Assembly: GCF_903772925.1 (NCBI RefSeq)
Contig: NZ_LR812090.1
Location: 3,556,599 to 3,620,598 of the forward strand
Direction of reading: 5' to 3'
Source: Alteromonas macleodii
GTDB taxonomy: Bacteria > Pseudomonadota > Gammaproteobacteria > Enterobacterales > Alteromonadaceae
Length of the DNA stretch: 64,000 nt
Positions 9,084 through 18,427 of this stretch are shown here, one piece after another. The first letter of the stretch is position 1. Every line of letters starts with the position of its first letter. A program made the position numbers and the translations under genes. The notes under the pieces are model-generated. The model was not told where the DNA came from. It saw only the letters and a program-made list of their open reading frames with translations, and did no database searches.

Positions 9084-10265
9084 ATGACAAAGTATGCGCC
9101 ACAACTTCGAGTGCCGGCTACCTACATGCGTGGCGGTACTAGCAAAGGTGTATTTTTTAACTTATCTGACTTGCCTGAGGCTGCACAAAAGCCGGGGCCG
9201 GCGCGCGATGCCCTGCTTCTTCGTGTTATCGGAAGCCCAGATCCATACGGTAAACAAACTGACGGTATGGGCGGTGCTACCTCGAGTACTAGCAAAACAG
9301 TGATCTTAAGCAAGAGTGAACGTGAAGGTTTTGATGTTGACTACCTGTTTGGACAAGTCGCTATCGACAAGCCTTTCGTAGACTGGAGTGGAAACTGTGG
9401 AAATCTAACCGCAGCCGTTGGCGCATTTGCTATTAGCAATGGCTTAGTTGATGAAAGTAAGATTCCGGAAAACGGCATTGCCACCGTCAACATTTGGCAG
9501 GCGAATATCAACAAAGCCATAATTGCAAAAGTACCAATGACTAATGGTGAAGTTCAAGAAACTGGCGACTTTGAGTTAGACGGAGTTACTTTCCCTGCCG
9601 CAGAAGTAGAGGTAGCTTTTGTTGACCCAGCCGACGGTGAAGGCGCTATTTTCCCCACTGGACGCTTAGTCGACACGCTTGAAGTACCGGGTTTTGGTTC
9701 ACTGCAGGCGACTATGATCAATGCGGGTATTCCAACTATTTTCGTTAATGCAGAAGATGTTGGTTACACAGGTACAGAGCTGCAGGACGACATAAACAGT
9801 GATGCAGAGGCGCTTTCCAAGTTCGAAGCCATTCGTGCATACGGCGCGGTCCAAATGGGGCTAATTAAAGATGTAGGTGAAGCTGCAAACAGGCAACATA
9901 CACCTAAGGTCGCTTTCGTCGCTCCTCCAAGAGGTTATAAAGCGTCAAGCGGCAAAGATATTTTGGGTTCCGACATAGACGTACTAGTACGTGCATTATC
10001 TATGGGGAAACTTCACCATGCAATGATGGGCACAGCAGCAGTAGCTATTGCCGCCGCTGCCGCCATTCCAGGAACTTTGGTGAATATTGCCGCAGGTAGC
10101 AAAGACAGAGAATCGGTTACTTTTGGGCACCCATCGGGAACACTTCGTGTAGGCGCTAAAGCTACTTTTGAAAACGACAGGTGGAAAATCGAGCAAGCGG
10201 TGATGAGCAGAAGTGCCCGTGTTTTAATGGAAGGCAATGTTCGTATTCCGTGTGAACAAAGCTGA
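9084..10265 (+). CDS. prpF: 2-methylaconitate cis-trans isomerase
   Basis: Converts 2-methyl-trans-aconitate made by AcnD to the cis isomer, which aconitase hydrates to 2-methylisocitrate for PrpB. The 393-aa protein has the two-domain diaminopimelate-epimerase-like fold of the PrpF family: N-terminal MRGGTSKGVFF, the DGMGGATSSTSK loop near 53-64, and the SGNCGN motif near 105-110. The ATG follows a strong GAGGGGA ribosome site. It is the last gene of the operon; a strong terminator lies about 45 bp beyond its stop. Confidence 0.95.
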   Translation: MTKYAPQLRVPATYMRGGTSKGVFFNLSDLPEAAQKPGPARDALLLRVIGSPDPYGKQTDGMGGATSSTSKTVILSKSEREGFDVDYLFGQVAIDKPFVDWSGNCGNLTAAVGAFAISNGLVDESKIPENGIATVNIWQANINKAIIAKVPMTNGEVQETGDFELDGVTFPAAEVEVAFVDPADGEGAIFPTGRLVDTLEVPGFGSLQATMINAGIPTIFVNAEDVGYTGTELQDDINSDAEALSKFEAIRAYGAVQMGLIKDVGEAANRQHTPKVAFVAPPRGYKASSGKDILGSDIDVLVRALSMGKLHHAMMGTAAVAIAAAAAIPGTLVNIAAGSKDRESVTFGHPSGTLRVGAKATFENDRWKIEQAVMSRSARVLMEGNVRIPCEQS

Positions 10266-10310
10266 TTAACCGTACATAATATAAGACACATCTTATTTAG
10301 ACATAAGTCT

Positions 10311-10342
10311 AAAAAGCCCTCTAACAGAGGGCTTTTTCTTTT
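10311..10342 (+). terminator. Intrinsic terminator of the methylcitrate operon
   Basis: Perfect 11-bp stem (10311-10321 with 10327-10337, loop TAACA) running into a T-rich tract, just after prpF. Confidence 0.9.
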
Positions 10343-10385
10343 TCAGTTAGTTATTATCAAGACTTAAGTGCCTAGAGTAGTTCAC

Positions 10386-11636
10386 ATGTATAAAGTTCTT
10401 GTAGTAGAAGACAGCTTAACTGTTCGTAAGATCGTTAATAAACTTATTGAGGATAACCCTCACTTTACCTGTGACTTATGTGAGGACTTAGCCGAAGCGC
10501 AGAGTGCTCTTGATAGTGACAACGACTACTTAGCCGCCATCGTTGACTTGAATCTCCCTGATGCACCAAACGGAGAAAGTGTAGAACTAGCACTTTCACA
10601 CAACGTTCCAACAATCGTTCTGACCGGCAACTTTGACGAGTTCACTAGAGCTCAATTATTAGATCAAGGCGTACTGGACTACATTACAAAAGAATCTCGT
10701 TACTCCTACCTACAAGTTTCTAAATTAGTCGACCGCTTAAGAAAAAACCTAACCACAAAAGTACTTGTTGTTGAGGACTCAAAAACCAGTCGAAACCATA
10801 TTTGCTCATTACTTCGCAAATTCCAGTTTCAAGTACATGAAGCCACTGACGGCTTAGAAGCCCTAGATGTGCTTGAAAATCATCGCGATATCAAAATGGT
10901 GATAGCAGATCATAGAATGCCCAATATGGATGGCTATGAGCTTGTTAAAACTATTCGCCACGAACGGCGGATGCAAGATTTAGTCTTTATTGGTCTTTCT
11001 GCCACCGGCGACAGCGTGCTTACTTCTAAATTTATTAAAAGCGGCGCTAATGACTTTTTGTCCAAGCCGTTTTATCACGAAGAATTTTACTGCCGCGTAA
11101 TGCAAAACCTTGAATCCCAAGAAATGATTCAAACCATTCGTGACTCGGCGAACTTAGATGCATTGACCAAAGTGTATAACCGACGTTTTCTACACGAAAA
11201 AGCGGAGGAGCTTTTCGCCAATAGTAGGTCTAGAAAAGACGTTATTGTATCTATGATTGACGCCGACAATTTCAAAAGCGTGAACGATACATATGGTCAC
11301 AAAACCGGAGATATGTTACTGCAGGAATTCGCTGCGCTACTGAAAGATTACTTCCCTGATGACCTAATTGTGCGCTACGGTGGCGAAGAATTTACGGTGG
11401 TATCGGTGAGGCCGCCCAAGGTGTATTTATCGGCGCTTTCAGCATTTATGGATGCAGTTCGCACTACGCTGTTTACCAGTCACAAATTTAACATTACGTG
11501 CAGTATCGGTGTGAGTACTGAAGAGCACAAATGTTTAGAGTCGCAGTTAGAAAAAGCCGACGCGCGCTTATATGAAGCTAAGCACGCGGGCAAAGATCAG
11601 ATTATTTTGAGGGATTTACAGCAAAAAGTCTCTTGA
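10386..11636 (+). CDS. Two-receiver response regulator with GGDEF domain (diguanylate cyclase)
   Basis: A 416-aa predicted cytoplasmic protein making cyclic-di-GMP. It has a first receiver domain (about 1-120, phospho-acceptor candidate Asp54), a second receiver (about 124-245, Asp175 in ADHRMPNMDG) and a GGDEF domain (about 255-410) with active-site RYGGEEF, residues 330-336. The Arg-x-x-Asp inhibitory site expected five residues before the GG motif is replaced by Phe-Pro-Asp-Asp, so product inhibition through that site is unlikely. I chose the ATG at 10386 because it begins directly at the receiver core; a GTG at 10368 would add six residues. No partner histidine kinase is adjacent. Confidence 0.9.
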   Translation: MYKVLVVEDSLTVRKIVNKLIEDNPHFTCDLCEDLAEAQSALDSDNDYLAAIVDLNLPDAPNGESVELALSHNVPTIVLTGNFDEFTRAQLLDQGVLDYITKESRYSYLQVSKLVDRLRKNLTTKVLVVEDSKTSRNHICSLLRKFQFQVHEATDGLEALDVLENHRDIKMVIADHRMPNMDGYELVKTIRHERRMQDLVFIGLSATGDSVLTSKFIKSGANDFLSKPFYHEEFYCRVMQNLESQEMIQTIRDSANLDALTKVYNRRFLHEKAEELFANSRSRKDVIVSMIDADNFKSVNDTYGHKTGDMLLQEFAALLKDYFPDDLIVRYGGEEFTVVSVRPPKVYLSALSAFMDAVRTTLFTSHKFNITCSIGVSTEEHKCLESQLEKADARLYEAKHAGKDQIILRDLQQKVS

Positions 11637-11650
11637 AAACCCGCGGGGCA

Positions 11651-12820
11651 TTAAAGAAACCAATCTCTTATTGGTAGCGTCGCCGCTCCTACTGCAACCG
11701 GGCAGTCAGTTACTCCAGCACAAACAATTTCCGGCATTGGGCGTTTAGCGCCTCGCCTAAATTGTGCATACACATCAATTCTGGGAATGACTTTTTGTGC
11801 CAATTTAGTAGGTATATGACCACCAATTATAATGGCTTGGCTATCAAGTAACGCAGAGCTCGCCGTAGCAACTAAGTCGAAGGAGTCTTGTACCTTATAG
11901 ATCCATTCATCAACACCTGGCCATTCAGGATCAAACGTTTCGTTTAAGCGATACAAGGATGGCACTTCTACACCGTGCTTTAACAATATACGCTCAAGTA
12001 ACTGTAGATTTGGGTGGCTATACAGTTTAGCTGGTAGCATATCGCCTAACTCCCCAGCATTACCGTGGGTGCCTCGAATCATGTCACCGTTATTAATCAA
12101 GCCACCTCCAAAGGCACTGGATACGAAGAAATAGACAAAATTTTTATACTTCCTTCCTACACCCGCAATACCCTCTCCAGCTGCCGCACCTGTTCCATCG
12201 TTTACTACCCAAGTAGGTAAATTAAATGTATCTGCTACGGTATCTGCAATATTGATATCAGCCCATTCTTCAATTGCATGGTGCGTATTCATCTTTCCAT
12301 CATTTGAACTAAAGAAACCAGAAATTCCAACACCAATGCCGAGTACTCGACCGCTGTCAATATTATGCTCAACTGACATTGCTTGAACTTCTGATTCGGC
12401 TTTAGAGAGAACAGAGGCAATACCCATATCGTCTAACTCAATATGTCGGGTAGCGACCACTTCACCTTTGAAATTCATCAAGGCAATGGATATCGCATCA
12501 AGCAATATTGATAAACCATAGCAATATGCGTAAGCAGGGTTTGGCTCTAAACCTGCCGACGCTTTACCTGAACCAGCAACGCTTCTAATAAGATCATCTT
12601 CAATAAGTGTATTAACCAAACGAGAGACGGTTTGCTGAGGTATTTTTGTGGCATTGGAAATTGCGCGCTGCGTAATACCGTGGGTCCAAAACACTTCTTT
12701 TACTATCGCTTTTGGATTGTCTTGAAGAAGTTTATCGCCCTTACCTAGCGCAAAAGCACCACGTAACATATGATTGTTTTTCGCCGATGTCAGCATAGAT
12801 ATTAGTTTCAACGATTCCAA
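11651..12820 (-). CDS. ROK-family transcriptional regulator (NagC/Mlc/XylR type)
   Basis: A 389-aa regulator: an N-terminal winged helix-turn-helix (about 40-95, QRAISNATKIPQQTVSRLVN) followed by a ROK sugar-binding domain (about 105-385). The ROK signatures are the GIGVGISG loop, NDGTGAAAGEG, and the HGNAGELGDM segment. The Cys-rich zinc motif of Mlc and NagC is not visible, as in a subset of ROK regulators. It is the last gene on the minus strand of the sugar locus, 43 bp after the glycerate kinase, so it is the likely local regulator of uptake and hydrolysis of a glycoside. The sugar or phosphosugar effector is unknown. It is not a kinase: the HTH domain is present. Confidence 0.88.
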   Translation of the reverse strand: MESLKLISMLTSAKNNHMLRGAFALGKGDKLLQDNPKAIVKEVFWTHGITQRAISNATKIPQQTVSRLVNTLIEDDLIRSVAGSGKASAGLEPNPAYAYCYGLSILLDAISIALMNFKGEVVATRHIELDDMGIASVLSKAESEVQAMSVEHNIDSGRVLGIGVGISGFFSSNDGKMNTHHAIEEWADINIADTVADTFNLPTWVVNDGTGAAAGEGIAGVGRKYKNFVYFFVSSAFGGGLINNGDMIRGTHGNAGELGDMLPAKLYSHPNLQLLERILLKHGVEVPSLYRLNETFDPEWPGVDEWIYKVQDSFDLVATASSALLDSQAIIIGGHIPTKLAQKVIPRIDVYAQFRRGAKRPMPEIVCAGVTDCPVAVGAATLPIRDWFL

Positions 12821-12863
12821 GGTAAGCTAGGCTTATTATACGTAACTGATGTTTGAGATCCCA

Positions 12864-14096
12864 CTAAGATAAAACAGAAATTACTCTGAAATCGTTTACG
12901 TTTGTTCGTGTTGGGCCTATTTTAATATGCGAATTTAAACGGTCAAAGAATCCAAAGCTGTCGTGTTCTTTTAGCAATTCATCAATATCTAACTTTTCTT
13001 GTAACGCCATCGCTAGTGTATTTTCATCTATGTATCCACCAGCAACGTCTTTACTACCATCAACACCATCAGTATCGGCCGCCAGTGCGCTTATGCCTAC
13101 CTCGCTATTAAGCGCACGAGCGAGTGCCATGAGATATTCTTGGTTTGGCCCGCCCTCACCTTGCGAGTCACCTAAGGTCACGGTAAGTTCTCCGCCTGAA
13201 AATAATAGAATTGGTTTGCCTCTTTTCTTGTATTCAAGCGCAATCTCTGCGTGACGTTCGGCAACTGTCTGCGCCTCCCCTCTTTCTGTGTAGCTAATAA
13301 TCTCGGTGTCCCAACCTGCCGCTTTCGCTTTCTCAACAGCTGCATCAATTGCACTTTGCGCATTAGCCACCAATTTGTAATCACCTGAAACTTTCGGAAG
13401 CGGCAAAGCCTGATTTAGGTAATTGCGAATACAAGATGCTTCGCTAAACCCATATTTATCGAGAATAGCCAGTGCGTCTTCAGGCGTTGTGTTGTCTTGA
13501 ACCGTTAATCCAGAGGCAATAAAAGCAGGGTCATCACCAACAACATCTGAAATAACTAAGCTGGTATTTTTCCCTTTTGACGCTGCGGCAAGCCTTCCCC
13601 CTTTAATGACGGAAACATGTTTTCTTACTGTATTCATTTCCTCAATGCTTGCACCACTTCGCAACAAGAACTTGTGTAGTGCGAGTTTCTCATCCAGCGA
13701 GATGTTTTCTGGCGGAGCACAAGCAAGTGCCGACCCGCCGCCGGAAATAAGGAAAATAACGTCTTCGGAAGGCTCTACCTTAGATGCCAAAGACAATAAT
13801 GCTTTAGCACCTTCTACGCTATGTTCATCGGGAACTGGGTGTGCAGCAAGGCGAACCTCGATATTACCTGTGGGTTGTGTGTTTTCATAGCCATAGCGAG
13901 TCACCACCAAACCATAAGCGTTAGCGCCGAAGTAATTATAGGCCTCAACGGCCATATCTGCTGCCGCTTTACCTGCGCCTAAAATACATACTCGCTGATT
14001 CCTATCAAACGATGAAAAATAACTGGGCAAACAGTGTCTAGGTTTGCTGACTCTTACCGCTTCTTCATACAAAGATAAAAGAAATGTTTTACTCAT
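12864..14096 (-). CDS. Glycerate 2-kinase (MOFRL/TtuD-GckA family)
   Basis: Phosphorylates D-glycerate to 2-phosphoglycerate, feeding lower glycolysis. The 410-aa protein shows an N-terminal nucleotide-binding part (GAGKAAADMA near 40-50), FLISGGGSALAC near 115-125, the NTVRKHVSVIKGGRLA segment, LVISDVVGDDP near 180, LLFSGGELTVT near 300, and the C-terminal GPTRTNVND motif that binds phosphate. The ATG has an AGAGG ribosome site. It lies 30 bp after the symporter gene, with a small hairpin between. Its presence beside a GH63 glycosylglycerate hydrolase is the strongest clue to the locus: that enzyme would release glycerate. Older annotations call this family hydroxypyruvate reductase. Confidence 0.92.
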   Translation of the reverse strand: MSKTFLLSLYEEAVRVSKPRHCLPSYFSSFDRNQRVCILGAGKAAADMAVEAYNYFGANAYGLVVTRYGYENTQPTGNIEVRLAAHPVPDEHSVEGAKALLSLASKVEPSEDVIFLISGGGSALACAPPENISLDEKLALHKFLLRSGASIEEMNTVRKHVSVIKGGRLAAASKGKNTSLVISDVVGDDPAFIASGLTVQDNTTPEDALAILDKYGFSEASCIRNYLNQALPLPKVSGDYKLVANAQSAIDAAVEKAKAAGWDTEIISYTERGEAQTVAERHAEIALEYKKRGKPILLFSGGELTVTLGDSQGEGGPNQEYLMALARALNSEVGISALAADTDGVDGSKDVAGGYIDENTLAMALQEKLDIDELLKEHDSFGFFDRLNSHIKIGPTRTNVNDFRVISVLS

Positions 14097-14109
14097 TAGA
14101 AACCTCTGA

Positions 14110-14128
14110 AAGGGTCCAAAGGACCCTT
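14110..14128 (-). terminator. Small intercistronic hairpin between symporter and glycerate kinase
   Basis: Perfect 8-bp stem AAGGGTCC/GGACCCTT with a 3-nt loop, overlapping the symporter stop codon. Only a short T tail follows on the minus strand, so it is probably an mRNA-stability or weak attenuation element rather than a full terminator. Confidence 0.45.
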
Positions 14129-15698
14129 ATGAAAATAGTGAAGGAAGAAGTAAGCACACACTTAGCATCAGGACAAAAAAGCCCAACAATATGAAAATGT
14201 CGCTCTTAGTGAGAATAGAGTGGAAAACAAGTGCTTTAGTATCATGTGAAGATACTGATGAGGGCCATGCAGTACGCGCTACCATTGATACCACGCAGGT
14301 AACAACAAAGCCGATGACATTCCACCAGAACCAAAAGATGTCTGGAACAAATAGCCAAATAATAATGTTTGTGCCCACGCCTGCAATGAGACCTAAATTA
14401 ACGTGTCGTCCGCTTAGCGTTTTACTTGCTACGGCAAGTAAGAAGAGCGCAAGTATAGGCCCATAAAAAACAGAGCCAACTTTATTGATAGCTTCAATTA
14501 TTGTTGGCGCAATATTTCCTGCAAACAGAGAAAGAACAAGCGTAACGCCACCCCATATCAAACCTGTTATTTTAGCAACACGTAGATAGCTTTTGTGCTC
14601 AAGTTCCGTATCAGTTATACGACAATAATCTTCAACGGTAACCGCCGATAAAGAATTGATAGCTGAGCTTAAGGAAGACATAGCGGCAGACAAGATAGCA
14701 ACAATTAATAGCCCTATTAACCCATGCGGTAGGTAATTTAGGATAAAAGTCGGCATTAACCAGTCAGGGTTATCAGCAGGAATTTTACTGAAAAAGTCGG
14801 TGTTGGTAAGTGCAAGTGTGCCAACAATTAATCCAGAAAAACAATACAACAATGTTATAGGAAAACGAATAATTCCGTTGGCGACAATCATTTTTCGAAG
14901 GTCATTCTCGTTTCTTGCTGATAACGCACGCTGTGCCTGGGTTTGGTCGCAGCCATAATAGGATGCGTAGAGAACAATTCCACCAAACAGCATCGGGAAG
15001 AAGCCGAAGCCATCGCCACTAAAACCCAGCGAAGAAAAATCTATTGCGGTTAGACGCTCTTTTGGAGCCTGTTCTACCAGTGCGTCAAAGCCGCCAAGTG
15101 CATGAAGCCCGATGACGATACACGCGATGGTGCCCAGCACAATTATAACCATTTGTATGGCATCAGCATAAACCACCGCTTTCATACCGCCTTGTAGCGA
15201 ATAAAGCACCGTAATAATGCCTGTAAGCACCACGGCTTGCCACGCTTCAATGCCCATAGTGCCCTGCAAAATGATCGATACTGCATAAATCATGATACCC
15301 GTCGCAAATGCACGGCTAAATTGGAAAACAATACTTATTAAAACGCGAGTTAAACGTCCAAATCTTTGCTCTAAGTAATCATATATGCTGACTACGCCTG
15401 ACTTGTACAGGGATGGGAGGATAGTACCTAGCAGTAGGATCATGGCAATAGGAATGCCCAACTCATAAGACAGCCAAATCATTCCGCCTCCATCTCTCAA
15501 ACCAACGAAAGCGGGAGCAGAAATAAAGCTAATTGCAGAGAGCTGTGTGGCCATTACTGAAAGTGTTAGGGGTTTCCACCCTAACGTTCTGCCACCGAGA
15601 AAATAATCACCCTTGTCTTCTTGCTGCCTTAAGGCGAACCCCATATACAGCAAAGCGCCAAGGTAACCTATCACTACAATATAATCTAAAAAATTCAT
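14127..15698 (-). CDS. Sodium:solute symporter (SSS family)
   Basis: A 523-aa inner-membrane permease with about 13 predicted membrane segments, a Na+-coupled transporter of the SSS/SGLT class. The first segment begins directly at the N terminus (LDYIVVIGYLGALLYMGFAL), followed by the conserved GGRTLGWKPLTLSVMATQLSA stretch, in which the sodium site of the family lies. It is encoded between a TonB receptor and a glycerate kinase in the same direction, so it is the probable inner-membrane step for the substrate the receptor brings into the periplasm. The substrate is inferred from the neighbours (a glycosylglycerate), not from the protein itself; SSS members carry sugars, amino acids and organic acids. 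Confidence 0.9.
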   Translation of the reverse strand: MNFLDYIVVIGYLGALLYMGFALRQQEDKGDYFLGGRTLGWKPLTLSVMATQLSAISFISAPAFVGLRDGGGMIWLSYELGIPIAMILLLGTILPSLYKSGVVSIYDYLEQRFGRLTRVLISIVFQFSRAFATGIMIYAVSIILQGTMGIEAWQAVVLTGIITVLYSLQGGMKAVVYADAIQMVIIVLGTIACIVIGLHALGGFDALVEQAPKERLTAIDFSSLGFSGDGFGFFPMLFGGIVLYASYYGCDQTQAQRALSARNENDLRKMIVANGIIRFPITLLYCFSGLIVGTLALTNTDFFSKIPADNPDWLMPTFILNYLPHGLIGLLIVAILSAAMSSLSSAINSLSAVTVEDYCRITDTELEHKSYLRVAKITGLIWGGVTLVLSLFAGNIAPTIIEAINKVGSVFYGPILALFLLAVASKTLSGRHVNLGLIAGVGTNIIIWLFVPDIFWFWWNVIGFVVTCVVSMVARTAWPSSVSSHDTKALVFHSILTKSDIFILLGFFVLMLSVCLLLPSLFS

Positions 15699-15725
15699 AT
15701 GCTGTTCTTATTATTCAAGTCGCGA

Positions 15726-15761
15726 AATAAAAAGCTGATAGCCCCGTTAAGAGCCATCAGC
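15726..15761 (-). terminator. Intrinsic terminator/attenuator after the second TonB receptor
   Basis: An 11-bp stem (15751-15761 with 15734-15744, two G-T pairs, 6-nt loop) followed on the minus strand by a T-rich tract. Only about 27 bp remain before the symporter start codon, too few for a full promoter, so symporter expression probably comes from read-through. Confidence 0.75.
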
Positions 15762-15782
15762 GAGGGGGAGTGTCAACGTCGA

Positions 15783-18233
15783 CTAGAAATCATAACGCAA
15801 ACGCAAAGACACACGGCGCGGTAATATAGGGCGACCTACAAAATAAGATTCACCTGCCGTTTGACTATTACCCAGACGAGGAGACCCTTCAGTAATACCA
15901 TCTGAATCGAATAGATTCCACACAGCAATACTTGCACGAAGTTGCTCACCTTGGCCTAGTGCCCATGTATAGCCTGTGTCTAAGCGAAATACGTGAAAAT
16001 CGTCTAACTCAACAGAATTTGCGTCATTAGTGAAGTTTTTACCGTGGTAGTTGTGGTAAAAAGAAATATCCCAGTCGTCTAACGTGTAGCGCAAAGCAGA
16101 GTTAAACATCACATTCGGCTTTCTTCTTAACTCGTTACCAATCACAGAAGGATCTGAATCGTACTCAGTAAATTCATGATCAGTGTAGGTAAAGTTAGCG
16201 TCAAAAATTAAGTCATCGGTGATGTTGTAACTACCAACAATTTCAACACCATAAGCTTCTGTCGACTGAAAAACGGGCACTTCAACTGCTACGCCATTTT
16301 CATCGTTAACGAAGTCAACAGAACGTCTATCCTCAAGATCTGTTTTGAACAATGCTACAGTACCGATAAAATCATCCAGGAAGAATTTAGTACCTATTTC
16401 AGCCTGCTTAACAATTTCGCTTTCATAACTTCCAGGTTGACCGTTCGGGTCAAATGCAACGCCGCGTAGTTCAGGGAAGAAAAATCCTCTAGAATAGTTA
16501 GCATATACGTTAACGTTATCAGTAAGCTTATAGAGTGCTGCTATTGAGAAGGCTAATTCTGAGTTATCTACCTTACCGTGAGTTAACGCGCCGTTTCCTG
16601 TAACGTTTAGCTGCAAGTCTTCGTAAAGCGCAGGGTCGTCATTCACGACAACGGTTTGACTGCCTTCTCGTGTAATTGTGCCGTCTATCTCTTCCCAGCG
16701 TAAACCAACGTCAATGATCCAGTCGTCACTTTGCATTTGATCAGCAATGTAAAAAGCATTTCTTCGAGCAGAGATAGTAGTATCAGAGAAACTGATACCC
16801 GGGCCTGTTACGCCGTTTTGACTGACTATTACGCTATTATTGTCTGCATCGGTAATCGATAAATCGACTAGACGTGCTTGGTTATTAAACTCGCCTAGAT
16901 AGCGCGTGATAACGTTATTATCTTCAGCTTCACTACTTGAGAAAAACGTACCTACCGTAATGCTGTGAGAAAAGTCACCAATATCAAGGTACTTAACAAT
17001 ATTAAGTTCAGATGAGAAATCTGTAGCGGGTCTATCTCTATCTAGAATACGGTTTGCAAATAATAAGTCGCCTTCTGGAAGAGCGACATCGGTGCCAGCA
17101 TAGGTAAATGCCGCACTGCCTAGCTCATCAAGCCCGCGGTTTGCTAAATATTCACTTTGTGTTTCCGGCACATTGATGATGCCGTCACCGTCTAGGAATA
17201 AGTTGAACTGATGGTCGTAACTAGCATATTTTGCACGGGCAAGAACGCTATAATCGTTACCTAAATCTTTTGAGAACTCCATTGAAATAGAGCCTCCTTT
17301 TGTTGCTACACCTTCTTCGATAGGCGTACGATAGCGTCCATCTGCAGTCTCGTAAGACAATCCAGAAGCATAAAACGTTTGCGTAGACTCGACTTCTCTG
17401 CCGTCATTTCCTGCAACACGCTCACGGCTTTGGGCATCTAGCGGGATGGGTAGAAAAAACTGTACTTCATCGTTTATCGCTTGCCCGTAAATAGTGAAGT
17501 AGCCACTGCCATCATCAAATTCTTTATGGATGTTGCCGCGAACCTGGTAGCCTTCAGTAGGCAACCCCGTATCAATAGGACCTTCATCATAACGATAAAA
17601 ACCAGACATAGCGTAATACATGCCTTTTTCGTTTAGAGGACCACTTGTCGCGAAATCTAAACGCTTGCGATTGTTGTCAGACAGTTCTAGTTGAACTGTA
17701 CTCTCCGAAAGTTCGGACCCTTTCTTAGAAAGGTAGTTAATAACTCCTGCAACAGAACCTTGACCAAATAGGTTGGATACACCACCGCGTACAAACTCAA
17801 CTCGCTCAATACCTAAATCGTTTCTAAAGTACACATCGTATGCAGATGAGTTCAGACCAAACGCACTCAAAGTGGGTGAGCCATCATAAAGTAAAGGCGT
17901 AAATTGAAACTGTCCTGATGACGGCAAACCTCGTACCTGCAAGTTAGTTGCAACTTCACCGCCGCCGCCTTCTACTTTTATCCCTGGCACATATCGAAGT
18001 ACATCGGCTTGACTGCTCATTGATAGTTTCGCTACTTCTTGCGCGCCCATAGATGTAGTTGATTGCGGTGTCTCTGCTACCAAGCGAGCACGACTGGTGC
18101 CCGTAACAACGATTTGTTCATAATCTTTCTCAGCTTTTGCGCCTTGATCACTATCAGTTTCTGCGGCGTCCTGAGCGATTGCATTTCCAGCTAATAATGA
18201 CGAAATCGTCGTTGCAAGAAGTAACTTTTTCAC
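15783..18233 (-). CDS. TonB-dependent receptor of the glycosylglycerate locus
   Basis: An 816-aa outer-membrane receptor. The GTG at 18231-18233 is chosen because it is preceded by GGAG at 7-nt spacing and starts a perfect signal peptide (VKKLLLATTISSLLAGNAIA/Q, cleavage near 20); an ATG 66 bp upstream would bury the signal. A TonB-box-like YEQIVVTGTSR lies near 40-50, the plug at about 55-175 (IERVEFVRGGVSNLFGQGS), then the barrel, ending in RLRYDF. It is divergent from the GH63 gene, sharing a 194-bp promoter region, and is followed by a terminator and the symporter. Its substrate is inferred to be the same glycoside. Confidence 0.92.
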   Translation of the reverse strand: MKKLLLATTISSLLAGNAIAQDAAETDSDQGAKAEKDYEQIVVTGTSRARLVAETPQSTTSMGAQEVAKLSMSSQADVLRYVPGIKVEGGGGEVATNLQVRGLPSSGQFQFTPLLYDGSPTLSAFGLNSSAYDVYFRNDLGIERVEFVRGGVSNLFGQGSVAGVINYLSKKGSELSESTVQLELSDNNRKRLDFATSGPLNEKGMYYAMSGFYRYDEGPIDTGLPTEGYQVRGNIHKEFDDGSGYFTIYGQAINDEVQFFLPIPLDAQSRERVAGNDGREVESTQTFYASGLSYETADGRYRTPIEEGVATKGGSISMEFSKDLGNDYSVLARAKYASYDHQFNLFLDGDGIINVPETQSEYLANRGLDELGSAAFTYAGTDVALPEGDLLFANRILDRDRPATDFSSELNIVKYLDIGDFSHSITVGTFFSSSEAEDNNVITRYLGEFNNQARLVDLSITDADNNSVIVSQNGVTGPGISFSDTTISARRNAFYIADQMQSDDWIIDVGLRWEEIDGTITREGSQTVVVNDDPALYEDLQLNVTGNGALTHGKVDNSELAFSIAALYKLTDNVNVYANYSRGFFFPELRGVAFDPNGQPGSYESEIVKQAEIGTKFFLDDFIGTVALFKTDLEDRRSVDFVNDENGVAVEVPVFQSTEAYGVEIVGSYNITDDLIFDANFTYTDHEFTEYDSDPSVIGNELRRKPNVMFNSALRYTLDDWDISFYHNYHGKNFTNDANSVELDDFHVFRLDTGYTWALGQGEQLRASIAVWNLFDSDGITEGSPRLGNSQTAGESYFVGRPILPRRVSLRLRYDF

Positions 18234-18339
18234 TGTGTATCTCCAACCGTTTGTAATTTTATTGAGTGCTGTAGTAGGGCTTAACACACTGCCGAACATG
18301 GCACCTTCCGATTAACTTCCCATTTACAATAAAACACAA

Positions 18340-18394
18340 AATTATTACTATCAACCCAAAATGGGTTTTATTTTTAAATTTTTGTGTAATAATT
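18340..18394. promoter_or_regulatory. Divergent control region with two inverted repeats
   Basis: Between the TonB receptor and GH63 genes are a perfect 9-bp inverted repeat AATTATTAC (18340-18348) / GTAATAATT (18386-18394) and, inside it, AACCCA-AAA-TGGGTT (18353-18367). Both are plausible operators for the ROK regulator encoded at the end of the locus. TAATAAT at 18387-18393 could serve as a -10 for the plus-strand genes. Confidence 0.45.
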
Positions 18395-18427
18395 GCCAAA
18401 TCAAAAACTCATACTGGGTAATAACCA

